Assembly: GCA_030645235.1 (NCBI GenBank)
Contig: JAUSMV010000005.1
Span: forward strand, 124,001-188,000
Origin: Parvibaculum sp.
Lineage (GTDB): Bacteria; Pseudomonadota; Alphaproteobacteria; Parvibaculales; Parvibaculaceae
DNA: 64,000 bases
Reading direction: 5' to 3'
Position numbers and translations under genes: made by a program. Of this stretch, positions 43,044-51,546 are shown one piece after another. The notes beneath the pieces are model-generated. The model ran no database searches, was not told the DNA's origin, and saw only the letters and a program-made list of their open reading frames with translations. How positions within the stretch are numbered: position 1 is the stretch's first letter; the number at the start of each line of letters is the position of its first letter.

Positions 43044-43070
43044 GGCCCGGCGCTCCCCCAGCGCCGGGCC
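43044..43070. other. Very stable hairpin without T-tract
   Basis: GGCCCGGCGCT (43044–43054) and AGCGCCGGGCC (43060–43070) form a perfect 11-bp stem with loop CCCCC. No T-run follows, so it may be a 3'-end stabilising stem or a factor-dependent stop for the preceding gene, not a standard terminator. Confidence 0.5.
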
Positions 43071-43105
43071 CACCACTTGACTGATCAGACGCATCGAGGC
43101 TCACC

Positions 43106-43270
43106 GTGGAAACCCATATCCTCTTCACCCGCCCCGAAACACGCGACACGATTGCGCGCATGTTTGTACCGCCCAGCATGAATCCAATGGAACCGATCCG
43201 TCGCTTGCGCGCGCTGGGCTATTCCATTGTCGATGTGAACCCACCGCTTCCGACTGACCCCAATAGCTGA
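43106..43270 (+). CDS. Small hypothetical protein
   Basis: A GTG start at 43106 with GAGG 7 bp upstream opens a 54-residue frame ending TGA at 43268–43270. The product reads METHILFTRPETRDTIARMF at its start and has RRLRALGYSIVDVNPPL in the second half. It looks protein-like and fills the otherwise empty space before the PAP2 gene, but I recognise no family and codon support is modest. Confidence 0.4.
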   Translation: METHILFTRPETRDTIARMFVPPSMNPMEPIRRLRALGYSIVDVNPPLPTDPNS

Positions 43271-43311
43271 TACATAACCCGACGGCGTCATCAGGCATCC
43301 GTCGGGCATCT

Positions 43312-44022
43312 ATGTCTCTGCAAAAGCAAATCCTCATAACCATCGCGCTCATCGTCCTCGTCCTTCTCGGCTTTGAGATGACGAATATCGACGTCTGGGT
43401 GCAAAACCATTTCTACGACGCGGGGGCGGTTGCAAAGGCACCGCTCGACCGTTGGCTCATCAGCAAGAACGACCCCTTCACCGAACATTGGCTCCACGAG
43501 TTCCCGCGCGACATCGCCGCTTACACAGCCGTCGCCCTGCTTCTTGCTTTTGCCGCAAGCTTCTTCGCAAAGCCCCTCGCAGCCTATCGCGCCCGCATCC
43601 TCTTTCTCGCGCTCGCCATCGCACTCACGGCTTTCTTTGTTGGCGGTGCCAAAAAATATACCAACACCTTTTGCCCCAGCCAGACAACGCTCTATGGCGG
43701 CGACATGCCCCATGTCACCGTTCTGGAATCCTATCCGAAAGATTTTGTGCAAACCCGTAAGGGCCGCTGCTACCCCGCCGGGCACGCCACAGCCGGTTTC
43801 AGCTTCATGGCCCTCTGGTTTGTATTCCGGAACCGCCGCGCCAAAATCGCGGGCCTCACATTTGGCATCGCCTATGGCTGGGTGCTGGGCACATTCCAGA
43901 TGCTGCGCGGCGAGCATTTCCTCAGCCACACGGTAGTCTCAATGATCGCATGTTGGCTGGTGATCCTGCTGCTGGCAGGAGCGTTCGACAAAGCCACGAA
44001 AGGGAATTGGCGGAGAGGGTGA
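43312..44022 (+). CDS. PAP2 family phosphatase (lipid phosphatase)
   Basis: This 236-residue protein has ~6 membrane helices and the three phosphatase motifs: KKYTNTFCP (motif 1 with Cys-Pro where Arg-Pro is usual), PAGHATAGF (motif 2, His general acid) and RGEHFLSHTVVS (motif 3, Arg and nucleophile His). This pattern is that of LpxE/LpxF-like and PAP2 lipid phosphatases at the periplasmic face. Its last 15 bp (KGNWRRG end) overlap the 3' end of the tRNA-Ser gene on the other strand. Confidence 0.88.
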   Translation: MSLQKQILITIALIVLVLLGFEMTNIDVWVQNHFYDAGAVAKAPLDRWLISKNDPFTEHWLHEFPRDIAAYTAVALLLAFAASFFAKPLAAYRARILFLALAIALTAFFVGGAKKYTNTFCPSQTTLYGGDMPHVTVLESYPKDFVQTRKGRCYPAGHATAGFSFMALWFVFRNRRAKIAGLTFGIAYGWVLGTFQMLRGEHFLSHTVVSMIACWLVILLLAGAFDKATKGNWRRG

Positions 44023-44097
44023 GATTCGAACTCACGGTGGACTTGCACCCACGCCAGTTTTCAAGACTGGAGCCTTAAACCACTCGGCCACCTCTCC
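44008..44097 (-). tRNA. tRNA-Ser (anticodon UGA), CCA encoded
   Basis: The minus strand starts GGAGAGGTGGCCGAGTGG. The acceptor stem GGAGAGG/CCTCTCC is perfect. The anticodon loop CTTGAAA has anticodon TGA (complement at 44061–44063). A long class II variable arm (about GCGTGGGTGCAAGTCCACC) and the T-loop GTTCGAATC follow. The discriminator G and CCA are genomically encoded (44008–44010). The gene is convergent with, and overlaps by 15 bp, the PAP2 coding sequence. Confidence 0.97.
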
Positions 44098-44195
44098 GTT
44101 GCGCACATGGCTACATGCTTCCGGCCATTTCCTCAAGTCCGGGAATGCGCGTCAGGCCACTTTTTTGCCCCTGACCCCGCGTCAAAAAGCGCCCT

Positions 44196-44771
44196 TCAGC
44201 GAGGTGCAATCGGCTTCCACGCATGCAGCAGCGCCTTCGTCTCCCGCGACCAGGCCCAATAGTGCCCCTGAAACGGCTGGTCATGCACCCGCGCAATCGG
44301 CACGCCCGTCAAATCACAAAGCAACAAAGTCCCGATCGCGCCATGCGCGACAATCGCCACATCGCCATCACCCGCTGACACCACAATCGTCTCGAACACC
44401 ACCCGCACACGTGCCTGCGCGTCTGAGGCCCGCTCCCATCCACGCACGCTCTCGTCAGGCTTGGCAAAGAAAGCATCTGCCACCTGCTCAAATTCCGCAG
44501 GCGGCAGAAAGCCCGTGGCGCTCCGGTCATTCTCATGCAGCGCATGCATCACCGATATATCAAGCCCGCCGCGCGCAGCGCCGAGGATCGCAGCCGCCTC
44601 CATCGCCTTGGTCTCGTCACTCGACCAGATATGCTGAACCGATTGCATCACATCCGACGCCGCAAAGTGCTTCATCCGCGCAATGCCCTTATCCGACAAA
44701 TGCCATTGCGGAACGGGCAGGGCAGGGTCCATCACCACTTCGGGATGCGTGATAAAATAAATGATGCTCAA
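44196..44771 (-). CDS. Histidine phosphatase family protein with THP motif
   Basis: This 191-residue protein has the phosphoglycerate-mutase fold, but the usual RHG is THP: IYFITHPEVVMDPALPVPQW at residues 4–23. The nucleophile-position His is kept while the phosphate-binding Arg is lost. The second motif is DVAIVAHGAIGTLLLC, and VQHIWSSDETKAMEAA keeps the S-x-x-x-R/K-A-x-x-T/A helix. I recall similar THPE proteins in other Alphaproteobacteria. Reduced or altered phosphatase activity is likely. It follows the MFS efflux gene with a 4-bp overlap. Confidence 0.82.
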   Translation of the reverse strand: MSIIYFITHPEVVMDPALPVPQWHLSDKGIARMKHFAASDVMQSVQHIWSSDETKAMEAAAILGAARGGLDISVMHALHENDRSATGFLPPAEFEQVADAFFAKPDESVRGWERASDAQARVRVVFETIVVSAGDGDVAIVAHGAIGTLLLCDLTGVPIARVHDQPFQGHYWAWSRETKALLHAWKPIAPR

Positions 44772-46228
44772 TCTGCCGCCCGCCCGATGTCCTTTGCCGC
44801 GCCCATCGCAGGGGCCACAACACGTCCGCTCACTTCATCGCCCGCATTGGCCGCCAGCGGCAGGAAGAAGAACAGCGACGCAAGACTGAGCCCGCCGATA
44901 AAGAAATAGGCGGGACTGAAATCAGCCGCAATCAGGTGATCGCGCCCGCTCATCGACATCGTGAAGTGAAGCGCCATCGCACCGATACCGACGCCAAAAC
45001 TCAGCGACAACTGCTGCAACACGCTCGACAGCGTCGTGGCGCGGCTCATCTGCGGCGTGTTGATTTCGGCATAAACCACCGTGTTGAGCGCCGTGAACTG
45101 GAGCGAGCGGAAAAAACCACCGACAAGCAACGTGAGGATAATGACAAAATGCGAGGTCATCGGCGTGAACAACCCGTATGACGCCATGAAGATCGCGCAG
45201 ATGATCGTGTTGCCGATCAGAGCGGTGCGATAGCCAAGGCGCCGGATGATCGGACCGGCGGTGAACTTCATGGTGATCGCGCCTGCCGCACCGGCAAAGG
45301 TGATCATGCCCGACGCAAAAGGCGTGAGGCCAAAACCAAGCTGCAACATCAGCGGCGTGAGGAAGGGAAGGGCACCGAGCCCCATACGGAAAATAAATCC
45401 ACCCGTCACACTGGCGCGATAGGTCGTCATTTTCAGCAATGACAGATCAATAATCGGGGCCATCGTGCCTTCGGCCAGCACTTTGCGAAAATGCATGAAG
45501 TAGAGGCCGAGCAACATAACCCCGCCGCCAAGCAAGCCGATCACAACCGGCGTCGGCAGAATCCCGCGTCCAACATTTTCAAAACCAAACATTGTCGCTG
45601 CGACGCCAAGGCTCACAATCACAAAGCCATAAGCGTCAAAAGCCTCGCGCCGTTCCTCTTTGAAATTCTCGATATAGCGCATCGCCAGAAACACGCCGAG
45701 AATACCAATCGGAATGTTGATGAGAAAAATCCAGCGCCAGCTTCCATAGGTCGAGATGAACCCGCCAAGCGGTGGCCCCAGCATCGGCCCGATAAGGGCA
45801 GGCACCGTGAGCCAGGCCATCGAGTTCACAAGATCGTGCTTGGGGATCGAACGCAGCACAACGAGACGGCCCACCGGCACCATCATCGCGCCGCCCATGC
45901 CTTGCAGAATCCGCGCGAAGACAAATTCCGGCAGGTTGTTGACCATCGAGCAACCGATAGAACCGAGCGTGAAAATCACAATCGCCCAGCAAAAAACTGT
46001 ACGTGCGCCGAAGCGGTCCGCCGCCCAGCCGGAAACAGGAATGAAAATGCCGAGCGACAGCAGATAGGCGGTAATGGCGAGGTTCAGCCGCAGCGGATTT
46101 TCACCGAACGATCGCGCAATGGCAGGCAACGAGGTCGAAACGACCGTGCTGTCCAGATTTTCCATGAACAAGGCGCAAGCGATGATGAGAGGGACCAAAA
46201 TCCGCTTGGGTGTCGCCGCGTCAGCCAT
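44768..46228 (-). CDS. DHA2-family MFS multidrug efflux protein (EmrB/QacA type)
   Basis: The product is about 486 residues with 12–14 membrane helices. LVPLIIACALFMENLDSTVVSTSLPAIARSF is the DHA2 first helix with the ENLDSTVV motif D1, then GWAADRFGARTVF (motif A), GMGGAMMVPVGR and PALIGPMLGPPLGGFI (motif C). The frame extends to 46906, but the extra N-terminus is Cys/Arg-rich, antisense to the histidine-rich gene and unlike any transporter; ATG 46228 is right. It is a proton-coupled drug exporter by family; substrates unknown. Confidence 0.92.
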   Translation of the reverse strand: MADAATPKRILVPLIIACALFMENLDSTVVSTSLPAIARSFGENPLRLNLAITAYLLSLGIFIPVSGWAADRFGARTVFCWAIVIFTLGSIGCSMVNNLPEFVFARILQGMGGAMMVPVGRLVVLRSIPKHDLVNSMAWLTVPALIGPMLGPPLGGFISTYGSWRWIFLINIPIGILGVFLAMRYIENFKEERREAFDAYGFVIVSLGVAATMFGFENVGRGILPTPVVIGLLGGGVMLLGLYFMHFRKVLAEGTMAPIIDLSLLKMTTYRASVTGGFIFRMGLGALPFLTPLMLQLGFGLTPFASGMITFAGAAGAITMKFTAGPIIRRLGYRTALIGNTIICAIFMASYGLFTPMTSHFVIILTLLVGGFFRSLQFTALNTVVYAEINTPQMSRATTLSSVLQQLSLSFGVGIGAMALHFTMSMSGRDHLIAADFSPAYFFIGGLSLASLFFFLPLAANAGDEVSGRVVAPAMGAAKDIGRAAD

Positions 46229-46497
46229 GAAGGCGGGTTCCTCACACTTTGAAGCGGTCAACCGAAGGATCAGGCCGCTCCGCCCCGACTTTACGGAAAA
46301 CTGAGGGAATCCGCGCCGAAAAAGCGATTTTAAGCTTTTAGGCCTCCGCCGGAGCGCCGGCAAGGGCCCGGCAAAGGGGATGAAATGGCAACGCTTGGGT
46401 AAAATTGGCGCGCTTTCGTGCAATTCCCTTTTGCCAGCGAGGCAGATGATTGCCAGAATGGCACAAAATAGGGCGCTAAGCCCAAGGAGGGGGACCC

Positions 46498-46548
46498 ATG
46501 CTTGGGTTAGTAACAGGGGGAGCGCGTTACCGTGCCGATGGACATTAA
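46498..46548 (+). CDS. Possible 16-residue leader peptide before the histidine-rich protein
   Basis: ATG 46498 follows AGGAGGGGG, the best ribosome-binding sequence in this gap, and encodes MLGLVTGGARYRADGH then TAA. It overlaps the start of the next gene in another frame and contains that gene's GGGGGAG site. It could couple translation of the two, or be chance. The remaining gap from 46229 holds GC-rich palindromes (for example around 46340) but no other gene. Confidence 0.3.
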   Translation: MLGLVTGGARYRADGH

Positions 46549-46972
46549 TCTCACATCGACTTGGATTCCTATGGGCCTGCTCGCAGTGCTCAGTTTCTAT
46601 ATGTATGTCTTGTTCCGCCGCGAACGCCGCGAAGCAATGGCATATGCAGCAGAAGGCGGCGGGGCTGAACACGGGGCAACACACGGGATTGCGACGGGAC
46701 ATGACTCGCATGGCCACGCCACGCCCGCCGCTGATCATGGGCACGGTCATGCCGATCATGGTCACGCGCCGGCGGCACATCATGCACCGGCGGCCCATCA
46801 CGCACCTGCGCATGACGCGGCGGCCAAAAAGAAAGGCAGCCTCACTTGGCGCACAGCATGGCTCTGGCTGCCCATCGTCGCGGGCTTTGGCGCTCAGGCC
46901 TATCACGACTTCGGCGGTCCGGCCTATTATCAGGAAACGATCAAACCGATGATCGAAAAGTCAGCGGGCTAA
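46532..46972 (+). CDS. Histidine-rich two-helix membrane protein
   Basis: This 146-residue protein has a helix at ~10–28 (STWIPMGLLAVLSFYMYVLF), a loop at ~45–98 with over 15 histidines in HGH, DHGH and HHAPAAHHAPAHD units, and a second helix at ~108–125 (TAWLWLPIVAGFGAQAY). The loop is a likely nickel, cobalt, zinc or copper buffer. GTG 46532 (or ATG 46538) follows GGGGGAG. It overlaps the MmgE/PrpD gene end by 4 bp. It resembles histidine-rich hypothetical proteins near metal transport genes, but none is adjacent. Confidence 0.7.
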   Translation: MPMDINLTSTWIPMGLLAVLSFYMYVLFRRERREAMAYAAEGGGAEHGATHGIATGHDSHGHATPAADHGHGHADHGHAPAAHHAPAAHHAPAHDAAAKKKGSLTWRTAWLWLPIVAGFGAQAYHDFGGPAYYQETIKPMIEKSAG

Positions 46973-48309
46973 AGCAACGACAGATCGGGTAGGGGGCCGT
47001 TGCGCGCCAGACCCAATATGCCGTCGATCACGCGGGCAGGGTCCAGAACACCGCCATGCGTGAGCAGCATCTGCGCTTTGGCGACCATATCATCATGTGA
47101 CAGGGGGGCTTCCGGGTCCCCCTTAGCATTTGTGCGGCTCGCCACAAGCTCGCTGCCGTCTTTCAACAGTACACTGACTTTCGCGCCCCATGAAACGGGA
47201 TAGGCCGAGCGATAGGGCTCTGCCGCGTGAGGGTGAACGCGCAGCGCAAGCTTTGCAGCACGCGCCCGACCCGCCTCGCCAAAGGCTGAAAAATCCACCA
47301 ATGGCAGCAACAAAGCTGCCGCGACAGTGTGTTGCAGCGAGAATTTCGCCTCATACTCACTCTTAGCGACAGGCCGGTTACACACGTCGAGCGCCGCCTG
47401 ATAGGTGTCCACTTCAACGCTGAGAATATCGTCTTCGCCACGCGCGCCGAGCTGACGTCGCAATTCTTCCGCCGCATCAATCGCGGGATGCGTATGACGG
47501 CATGACGGCCATGGCTTGATCGACGTGATGGTGAGTTGCCATGGCGCATCCGGATTGGCGAGTACCAGATCAGGCTCGGCGTCCGGACAGGCCGCTTTGA
47601 AAAAACCCTTCTCGCCCTCGAGAATGTGCGTCGGCCCCGTGAAACCGAAAGCCGCGAGGTCAGCCGCCTTGAGACCCGCTTCCGCCGCATGTCCGGCATG
47701 CAGATGCTTCGTCATCGCACCCGTTTCAAGAAACTGCCACAGGCCCGATGATTGCGTGCCCGCATTGCCGAGCGCATGCACGGTTTGCTCATCATCAAGA
47801 CCCAGCAAATCAGCCGCCGCCATCGCCGAACCATAGGGGCCGCATGTCGCCGTATTGTGCCAGATCTTGTAATGCGCAGGCCCCACACCCATGCCGACGC
47901 GCGTCGTCGCTTCGAACCCGTGCAACACCGAGCGGAGCAGGGCGAGCCCGCCCGTCTTTTGCTTATCGGCGAGCGCCCAGGCGGCAGGCACAACGACGCA
48001 GCCCGGATGCACAACAGACGCGCGATGCAGATCGTCAGTTTCCAGAATGTGGCAAAGCGCACCCATCAGGAATGCGAGCCGTGACGGCTCCGGCGCCTCG
48101 TTCGTTGCCCGCGCCTGCCACCAGTTGAGCAGCACCCGGCCGGGCTCCGAGTTACGTCCGCCGAGGATATTGGCCACCGCATCAAGGGTGAAGAGCGCGG
48201 CAGCATCATAATCGGCCTGCGTCACAGGCTTTGAACGGATCAGGCGCACAAGTCCTTCCGTGATCGAAGGCCCGGAATCATGATGAGCGGCTGCCACAGC
48301 TTTTTTCAT
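46969..48309 (-). CDS. MmgE/PrpD family protein (2-methylcitrate dehydratase-like)
   Basis: This 446-residue protein has the all-helical N-terminal domain (SITEGLVRLI, ALFTLDAVANILGGR) and the typical GYEATTR-like segment GFEATTRVGMGVGPAHYKIWHNTATCGPYG. HAAEAGLKAADLAAFGFTGPTHILEGEKGFF and IKPWPSCRHTHPAIDAAEEL are hallmark blocks of the family. Members dehydrate methylcitrate or isomerise/decarboxylate related acids; iminodisuccinate epimerase also belongs here. ATG 48309 is preferred to 48339. No prp genes adjoin, so the substrate is open. Confidence 0.88.
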   Translation of the reverse strand: MKKAVAAAHHDSGPSITEGLVRLIRSKPVTQADYDAAALFTLDAVANILGGRNSEPGRVLLNWWQARATNEAPEPSRLAFLMGALCHILETDDLHRASVVHPGCVVVPAAWALADKQKTGGLALLRSVLHGFEATTRVGMGVGPAHYKIWHNTATCGPYGSAMAAADLLGLDDEQTVHALGNAGTQSSGLWQFLETGAMTKHLHAGHAAEAGLKAADLAAFGFTGPTHILEGEKGFFKAACPDAEPDLVLANPDAPWQLTITSIKPWPSCRHTHPAIDAAEELRRQLGARGEDDILSVEVDTYQAALDVCNRPVAKSEYEAKFSLQHTVAAALLLPLVDFSAFGEAGRARAAKLALRVHPHAAEPYRSAYPVSWGAKVSVLLKDGSELVASRTNAKGDPEAPLSHDDMVAKAQMLLTHGGVLDPARVIDGILGLARNGPLPDLSLL

Positions 48310-48493
48310 TTTGGTCGTTTCTCTCGTCGCGCTGAACAATCGTTAACACAGCCATGCGACAAAGGATAACCTGCGCATGGCTTGCCGCCCAACTAGCGGC
48401 TGACTATAAGGATTTCAATACATTCGCGCGCAATGAGTCGCTCAGGCCGGTTCTTTTTCTCCGGCCACTCCGCACGAAACCAGAGGTGCCCGC

Positions 48494-49486
48494 ATGTCGT
48501 TTGAGAATAGCCAGTCTGTCTGGTCGTTGCCGCGCAACGCCATCATTCTGGCCTTGGGCCTCGCGCTGGCCGCATGCAGCTCCGGCGGCAAACCCTCGAT
48601 CCCGTCAGGGGCGGGCGGCACCTATAAAATCGGCAAGCCCTATCAGATTGCGGGCGTCTGGTATTACCCCAAAGAAGACGAGAAATACGACGCCACCGGC
48701 ATCGCTTCATGGTACGGCCCGCAATTCCACAACAAGAAAACCGCCAACGGCGAAACCTTCGACATGGAGCAGCTCACCGCCGCCCACCCGACATTGCCGA
48801 TGCCCGTTCTCGTGCGCGTCACCAATCTCGAAAATGGCCGCTCGGTTGTCGTCCGCCTGAATGATCGCGGCCCCTTCGTCGCCGGTCGCGAGATCGACCT
48901 GTCGCGCAAGGCCGCTGAGCTTCTCGGCTATGAGAAAAAAGGCACGGCCCGTGTCCGCGTCCAGTTCGTCGGCCGCGCGCCATTGCCGGGCAGTCCCGGC
49001 ACCGTCGTGCAGGGCGAGAGCTTCACGTTACCACCCGCAAAAATGGAAGAGAGCGAGCGTCAGGTCATCGCCACCGCCCCAAGCTCCGGCGTCGTCGTCG
49101 CCTCAACGCTTGCAGCACCCGTCGGCGCCAAAGCCGCCGCCAGCACCATGTCCGCCGCGCCGCTGCCCACGCCAAGCATGTCGCCCATAGCCGACACACC
49201 GCTGATACAAGCTGTGCCCGACGGCACAGTCAATCAGGTGCCCGTCGCCGGTAGCACCAGTATCTATGTGCAGGCAGGCTCCTTCCAGAGCTACGCCAAT
49301 GCCGAAGCGGTGCGCCAGAAGCTTCTCGCTCAGGGCGTCGGCAATGTGCAGGTCTCGCCCACCACCGTCGACAGCACGCAATTCTACCGCGTCCGCGTCG
49401 GTCCTATGAACAATGTCAACGCTGCCGACGCCTCGCTCAAAACGATTCGCAACACCAATGCCGGAGCGCGCATCGTCGTCGAGTAA
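48494..49486 (+). CDS. rlpA: Septal ring lytic transglycosylase RlpA, lipoprotein with SPOR domain
   Basis: This 330-residue protein has a lipobox LALAAC (Cys32) after a hydrophobic helix. The double-psi beta-barrel domain follows: GIASWYGPQFHNKKTANGE with the catalytic-type Asp/Glu region, PVLVRVTNLENGRSVVVRLNDRGPF. A Pro/Ala-rich linker leads to a C-terminal SPOR domain (IYVQAGSFQSYANAEAVRQKL…YRVRVGPM). RlpA cleaves denuded glycan strands at the septum. It opens the conserved rlpA–D,D-carboxypeptidase–tmk unit. Confidence 0.93.
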   Translation: MSFENSQSVWSLPRNAIILALGLALAACSSGGKPSIPSGAGGTYKIGKPYQIAGVWYYPKEDEKYDATGIASWYGPQFHNKKTANGETFDMEQLTAAHPTLPMPVLVRVTNLENGRSVVVRLNDRGPFVAGREIDLSRKAAELLGYEKKGTARVRVQFVGRAPLPGSPGTVVQGESFTLPPAKMEESERQVIATAPSSGVVVASTLAAPVGAKAAASTMSAAPLPTPSMSPIADTPLIQAVPDGTVNQVPVAGSTSIYVQAGSFQSYANAEAVRQKLLAQGVGNVQVSPTTVDSTQFYRVRVGPMNNVNAADASLKTIRNTNAGARIVVE

Positions 49487-49532
49487 CTGAATTAGTCCGC
49501 CCGCTGATTGAAACAAACAGAGAGCCAACCTC

Positions 49533-50687
49533 ATGCTGAGAACTAAATTCCTTCGGTCCGTTGCACTCGCCTGCATGTTGATCGTCGGCCTGGCCGCACG
49601 GCCCGCCTTCGCCTTCGACACCACCGCCGAATATGGCGTGCTGGTCGATGCCGAAACAGGCGCAATCCTCTGGGAGAAGGGTGCGGATGTTCCGATGCAT
49701 CCCGCCAGCATGAGCAAACTGATGACGCTCTACATGCTCTTTGACGCGCTCAAGGCAGGCACCGTCAAGCTTGACAGCCAACTCCCGATTTCAGAACACG
49801 CATGGCGCACAGGCGGCGCAGCGTCGGGCTCATCCACCATGTTTGCCGAACTCGGCTCCAGCATCCCCGTTGAAATTCTCATTCAGGGCATCATCGTCCA
49901 ATCCGGCAATGATGCCTGCATCGCGGTCGCCGAAGCGCTCAGCGGCTCCGAAACCGCTTTTGCCGAAGCCATGACCGTACGCGGCAAAGAGCTTGGCCTG
50001 ACGAATTCAACTTTCGCCAACTCAACCGGCTGGCCTGATCCCAACCAGATGATGACCTCGCACGATCTCGCAACCCTTGCGCGTCACCTCATCAAAGATC
50101 ATGCGGAGTATTACCACTACTTCAGCGAAAAAGAATTCACGTGGAACGGCATTGTCCAGCACAACCGCAATCCCGCACTCTTCGTTGACCCTTCCGTTGA
50201 CGGCCTCAAAACCGGCCACACCGAAGCCTCGGGCTACGGCCTCGTCGCCTCCGCCAAGCGCGGCGACCAGCGCCTGATCCTCGTGCTCAACGGCATGCCC
50301 TCCATGAAGGCCCGCTCGGAAGAAAGCGTCCGCATTCTCGATTGGGGTTTCCGCTCGTTCAAATCCTACAAGCTCTTCACCGCCAATGCTGTGGTTGAAA
50401 ATGCGCCCGTCTGGCAGGGCACCTATGCGCAGGTTCCGCTCGTCGCAAGCCAGGACGTCAGCGTCATCATGACGCCCGCCCAGCGCCAGGCGATGAAGGT
50501 CTCGGTGAGATATGACACGCCCATCCCGGCACCTATCGCGGCGGGTCAGCAGGTCGGCACACTCACCATCGAAGTGCCCGAAAAAACCACGCTGCAAATC
50601 CCGCTCGTAGCTGGTGGCAATGTCGAACAGCTCGGCATCTTCGGACGCGGCATGGCCGCGCTCCGCCACATGATCTTCGGCTCGTAA
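49533..50687 (+). CDS. dacC: D-alanyl-D-alanine carboxypeptidase (PBP5/6 type)
   Basis: This 384-residue class C low-mass PBP has a signal peptide (FLRSVALACMLIVGLAARPAFA), SxxK in HPASMSKLMT (Ser ~60), SxN as SGN in IVQSGNDACIAVAE, and KTG in DGLKTGHTEASGYG. The C-terminal domain ends in a short amphipathic membrane-anchoring tail (FGRGMAALRHMIFG). It trims the terminal D-Ala of pentapeptides in the periplasm. The gene follows rlpA by 46 bp. Confidence 0.93.
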   Translation: MLRTKFLRSVALACMLIVGLAARPAFAFDTTAEYGVLVDAETGAILWEKGADVPMHPASMSKLMTLYMLFDALKAGTVKLDSQLPISEHAWRTGGAASGSSTMFAELGSSIPVEILIQGIIVQSGNDACIAVAEALSGSETAFAEAMTVRGKELGLTNSTFANSTGWPDPNQMMTSHDLATLARHLIKDHAEYYHYFSEKEFTWNGIVQHNRNPALFVDPSVDGLKTGHTEASGYGLVASAKRGDQRLILVLNGMPSMKARSEESVRILDWGFRSFKSYKLFTANAVVENAPVWQGTYAQVPLVASQDVSVIMTPAQRQAMKVSVRYDTPIPAPIAAGQQVGTLTIEVPEKTTLQIPLVAGGNVEQLGIFGRGMAALRHMIFGS

Positions 50688-50732
50688 GACCAAACGGCGA
50701 CAATCCGTACCTTTTAGGTCAGGGGATTTTCA

Positions 50733-51401
50733 ATGACCGGACAAAGCGAAGCAAAGTCAATGTTCCTCGCCGTCGAGGGCGTTGACGGCTCCGGCAAAAG
50801 CGGAGTGATCGCCCACCTGGCTGATTACCTGGCATCTGCAGGACTGCCAGTTATCACAACACGCGAGCCTGGAGGAACCCCAAGTGGCGAGAAACTTCGC
50901 GCCCTTCTCCTGTCGGGCTCCGATGATGCATGGCATCCCATGTCAGAACTGCTGCTGATGACAGCAGCACGCGTGGAGCATGTGCAGAAGATCATTCTTC
51001 CCGCACTCAGGACCGGTCAAATAATCATCTCGGATCGCTTTGTCGGTTCCACCATCGCCTATCAGGGCGCCGGGCGCGGTCTATCTGAAAAATTCATTCG
51101 CCATTTGCACGCCGAGGCCGTTGGCGACCTCTGGCCCGACCTTACAATCGTACTGGATATCGACGTCACTGTGGGACTATCGCGCAGCCGTCGCCGCCTC
51201 ACGACCGAAATTCTCGACGAAGGTCGTTTCGAAAGCATCGACACAACCTTTCACGAAAAAATCAGACAATCATTTCTCGCTCAAGCCGCACAGGCGCCGG
51301 ACAGGCATGTCGTCATCGACGCATCCGGCACGCCCGAAGACGTCCGCAAGTCAGTTATCGCGGCCGTCTCAGCTTTCCTGCCACACCGCAATCAGCCCTG
51401 A
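50733..51401 (+). CDS. tmk: Thymidylate kinase
   Basis: This 222-residue protein has the P-loop [10 protein letters not shown] (residues ~15–24), [14 protein letters not shown], the DRF motif in [19 protein letters not shown] and a LID-like region [20 protein letters not shown]. It phosphorylates dTMP to dTDP. The P-loop residue after GKS is Gly, where Thr is more usual, and codon choice is slightly different from the flanking genes. In relatives holB follows directly; here the glycan module does. Confidence 0.92.
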   Translation: MTGQSEAKSMFLAVEGVDGSGKSGVIAHLADYLASAGLPVITTREPGGTPSGEKLRALLLSGSDDAWHPMSELLLMTAARVEHVQKIILPALRTGQIIISDRFVGSTIAYQGAGRGLSEKFIRHLHAEAVGDLWPDLTIVLDIDVTVGLSRSRRRLTTEILDEGRFESIDTTFHEKIRQSFLAQAAQAPDRHVVIDASGTPEDVRKSVIAAVSAFLPHRNQP

Positions 51402-51546
51402 CCGTCGCAATCAGATTGCCACCATCACCTCTCGACGTGAAAAACGAGGCATTATCACTAAAATGATACGCACGTAGCCCATTCTGTCTTGCAGTGAGCT
51501 GACGATTACGCTCAAAATAGAAACAGTAGATATGGGCGGGGGCAGC

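Noticed and set aside
43044-43070. Intrinsic terminator
   Set aside because: Perfect GC-rich stem but no following T-run on either strand; reported as a hairpin only.
46229-46906. 226-residue N-terminal extension of the DHA2 efflux protein
   Set aside because: The extension is Cys/Arg-rich, antisense to the histidine-rich protein gene and unlike any transporter start; ATG 46228 gives the expected first helix.
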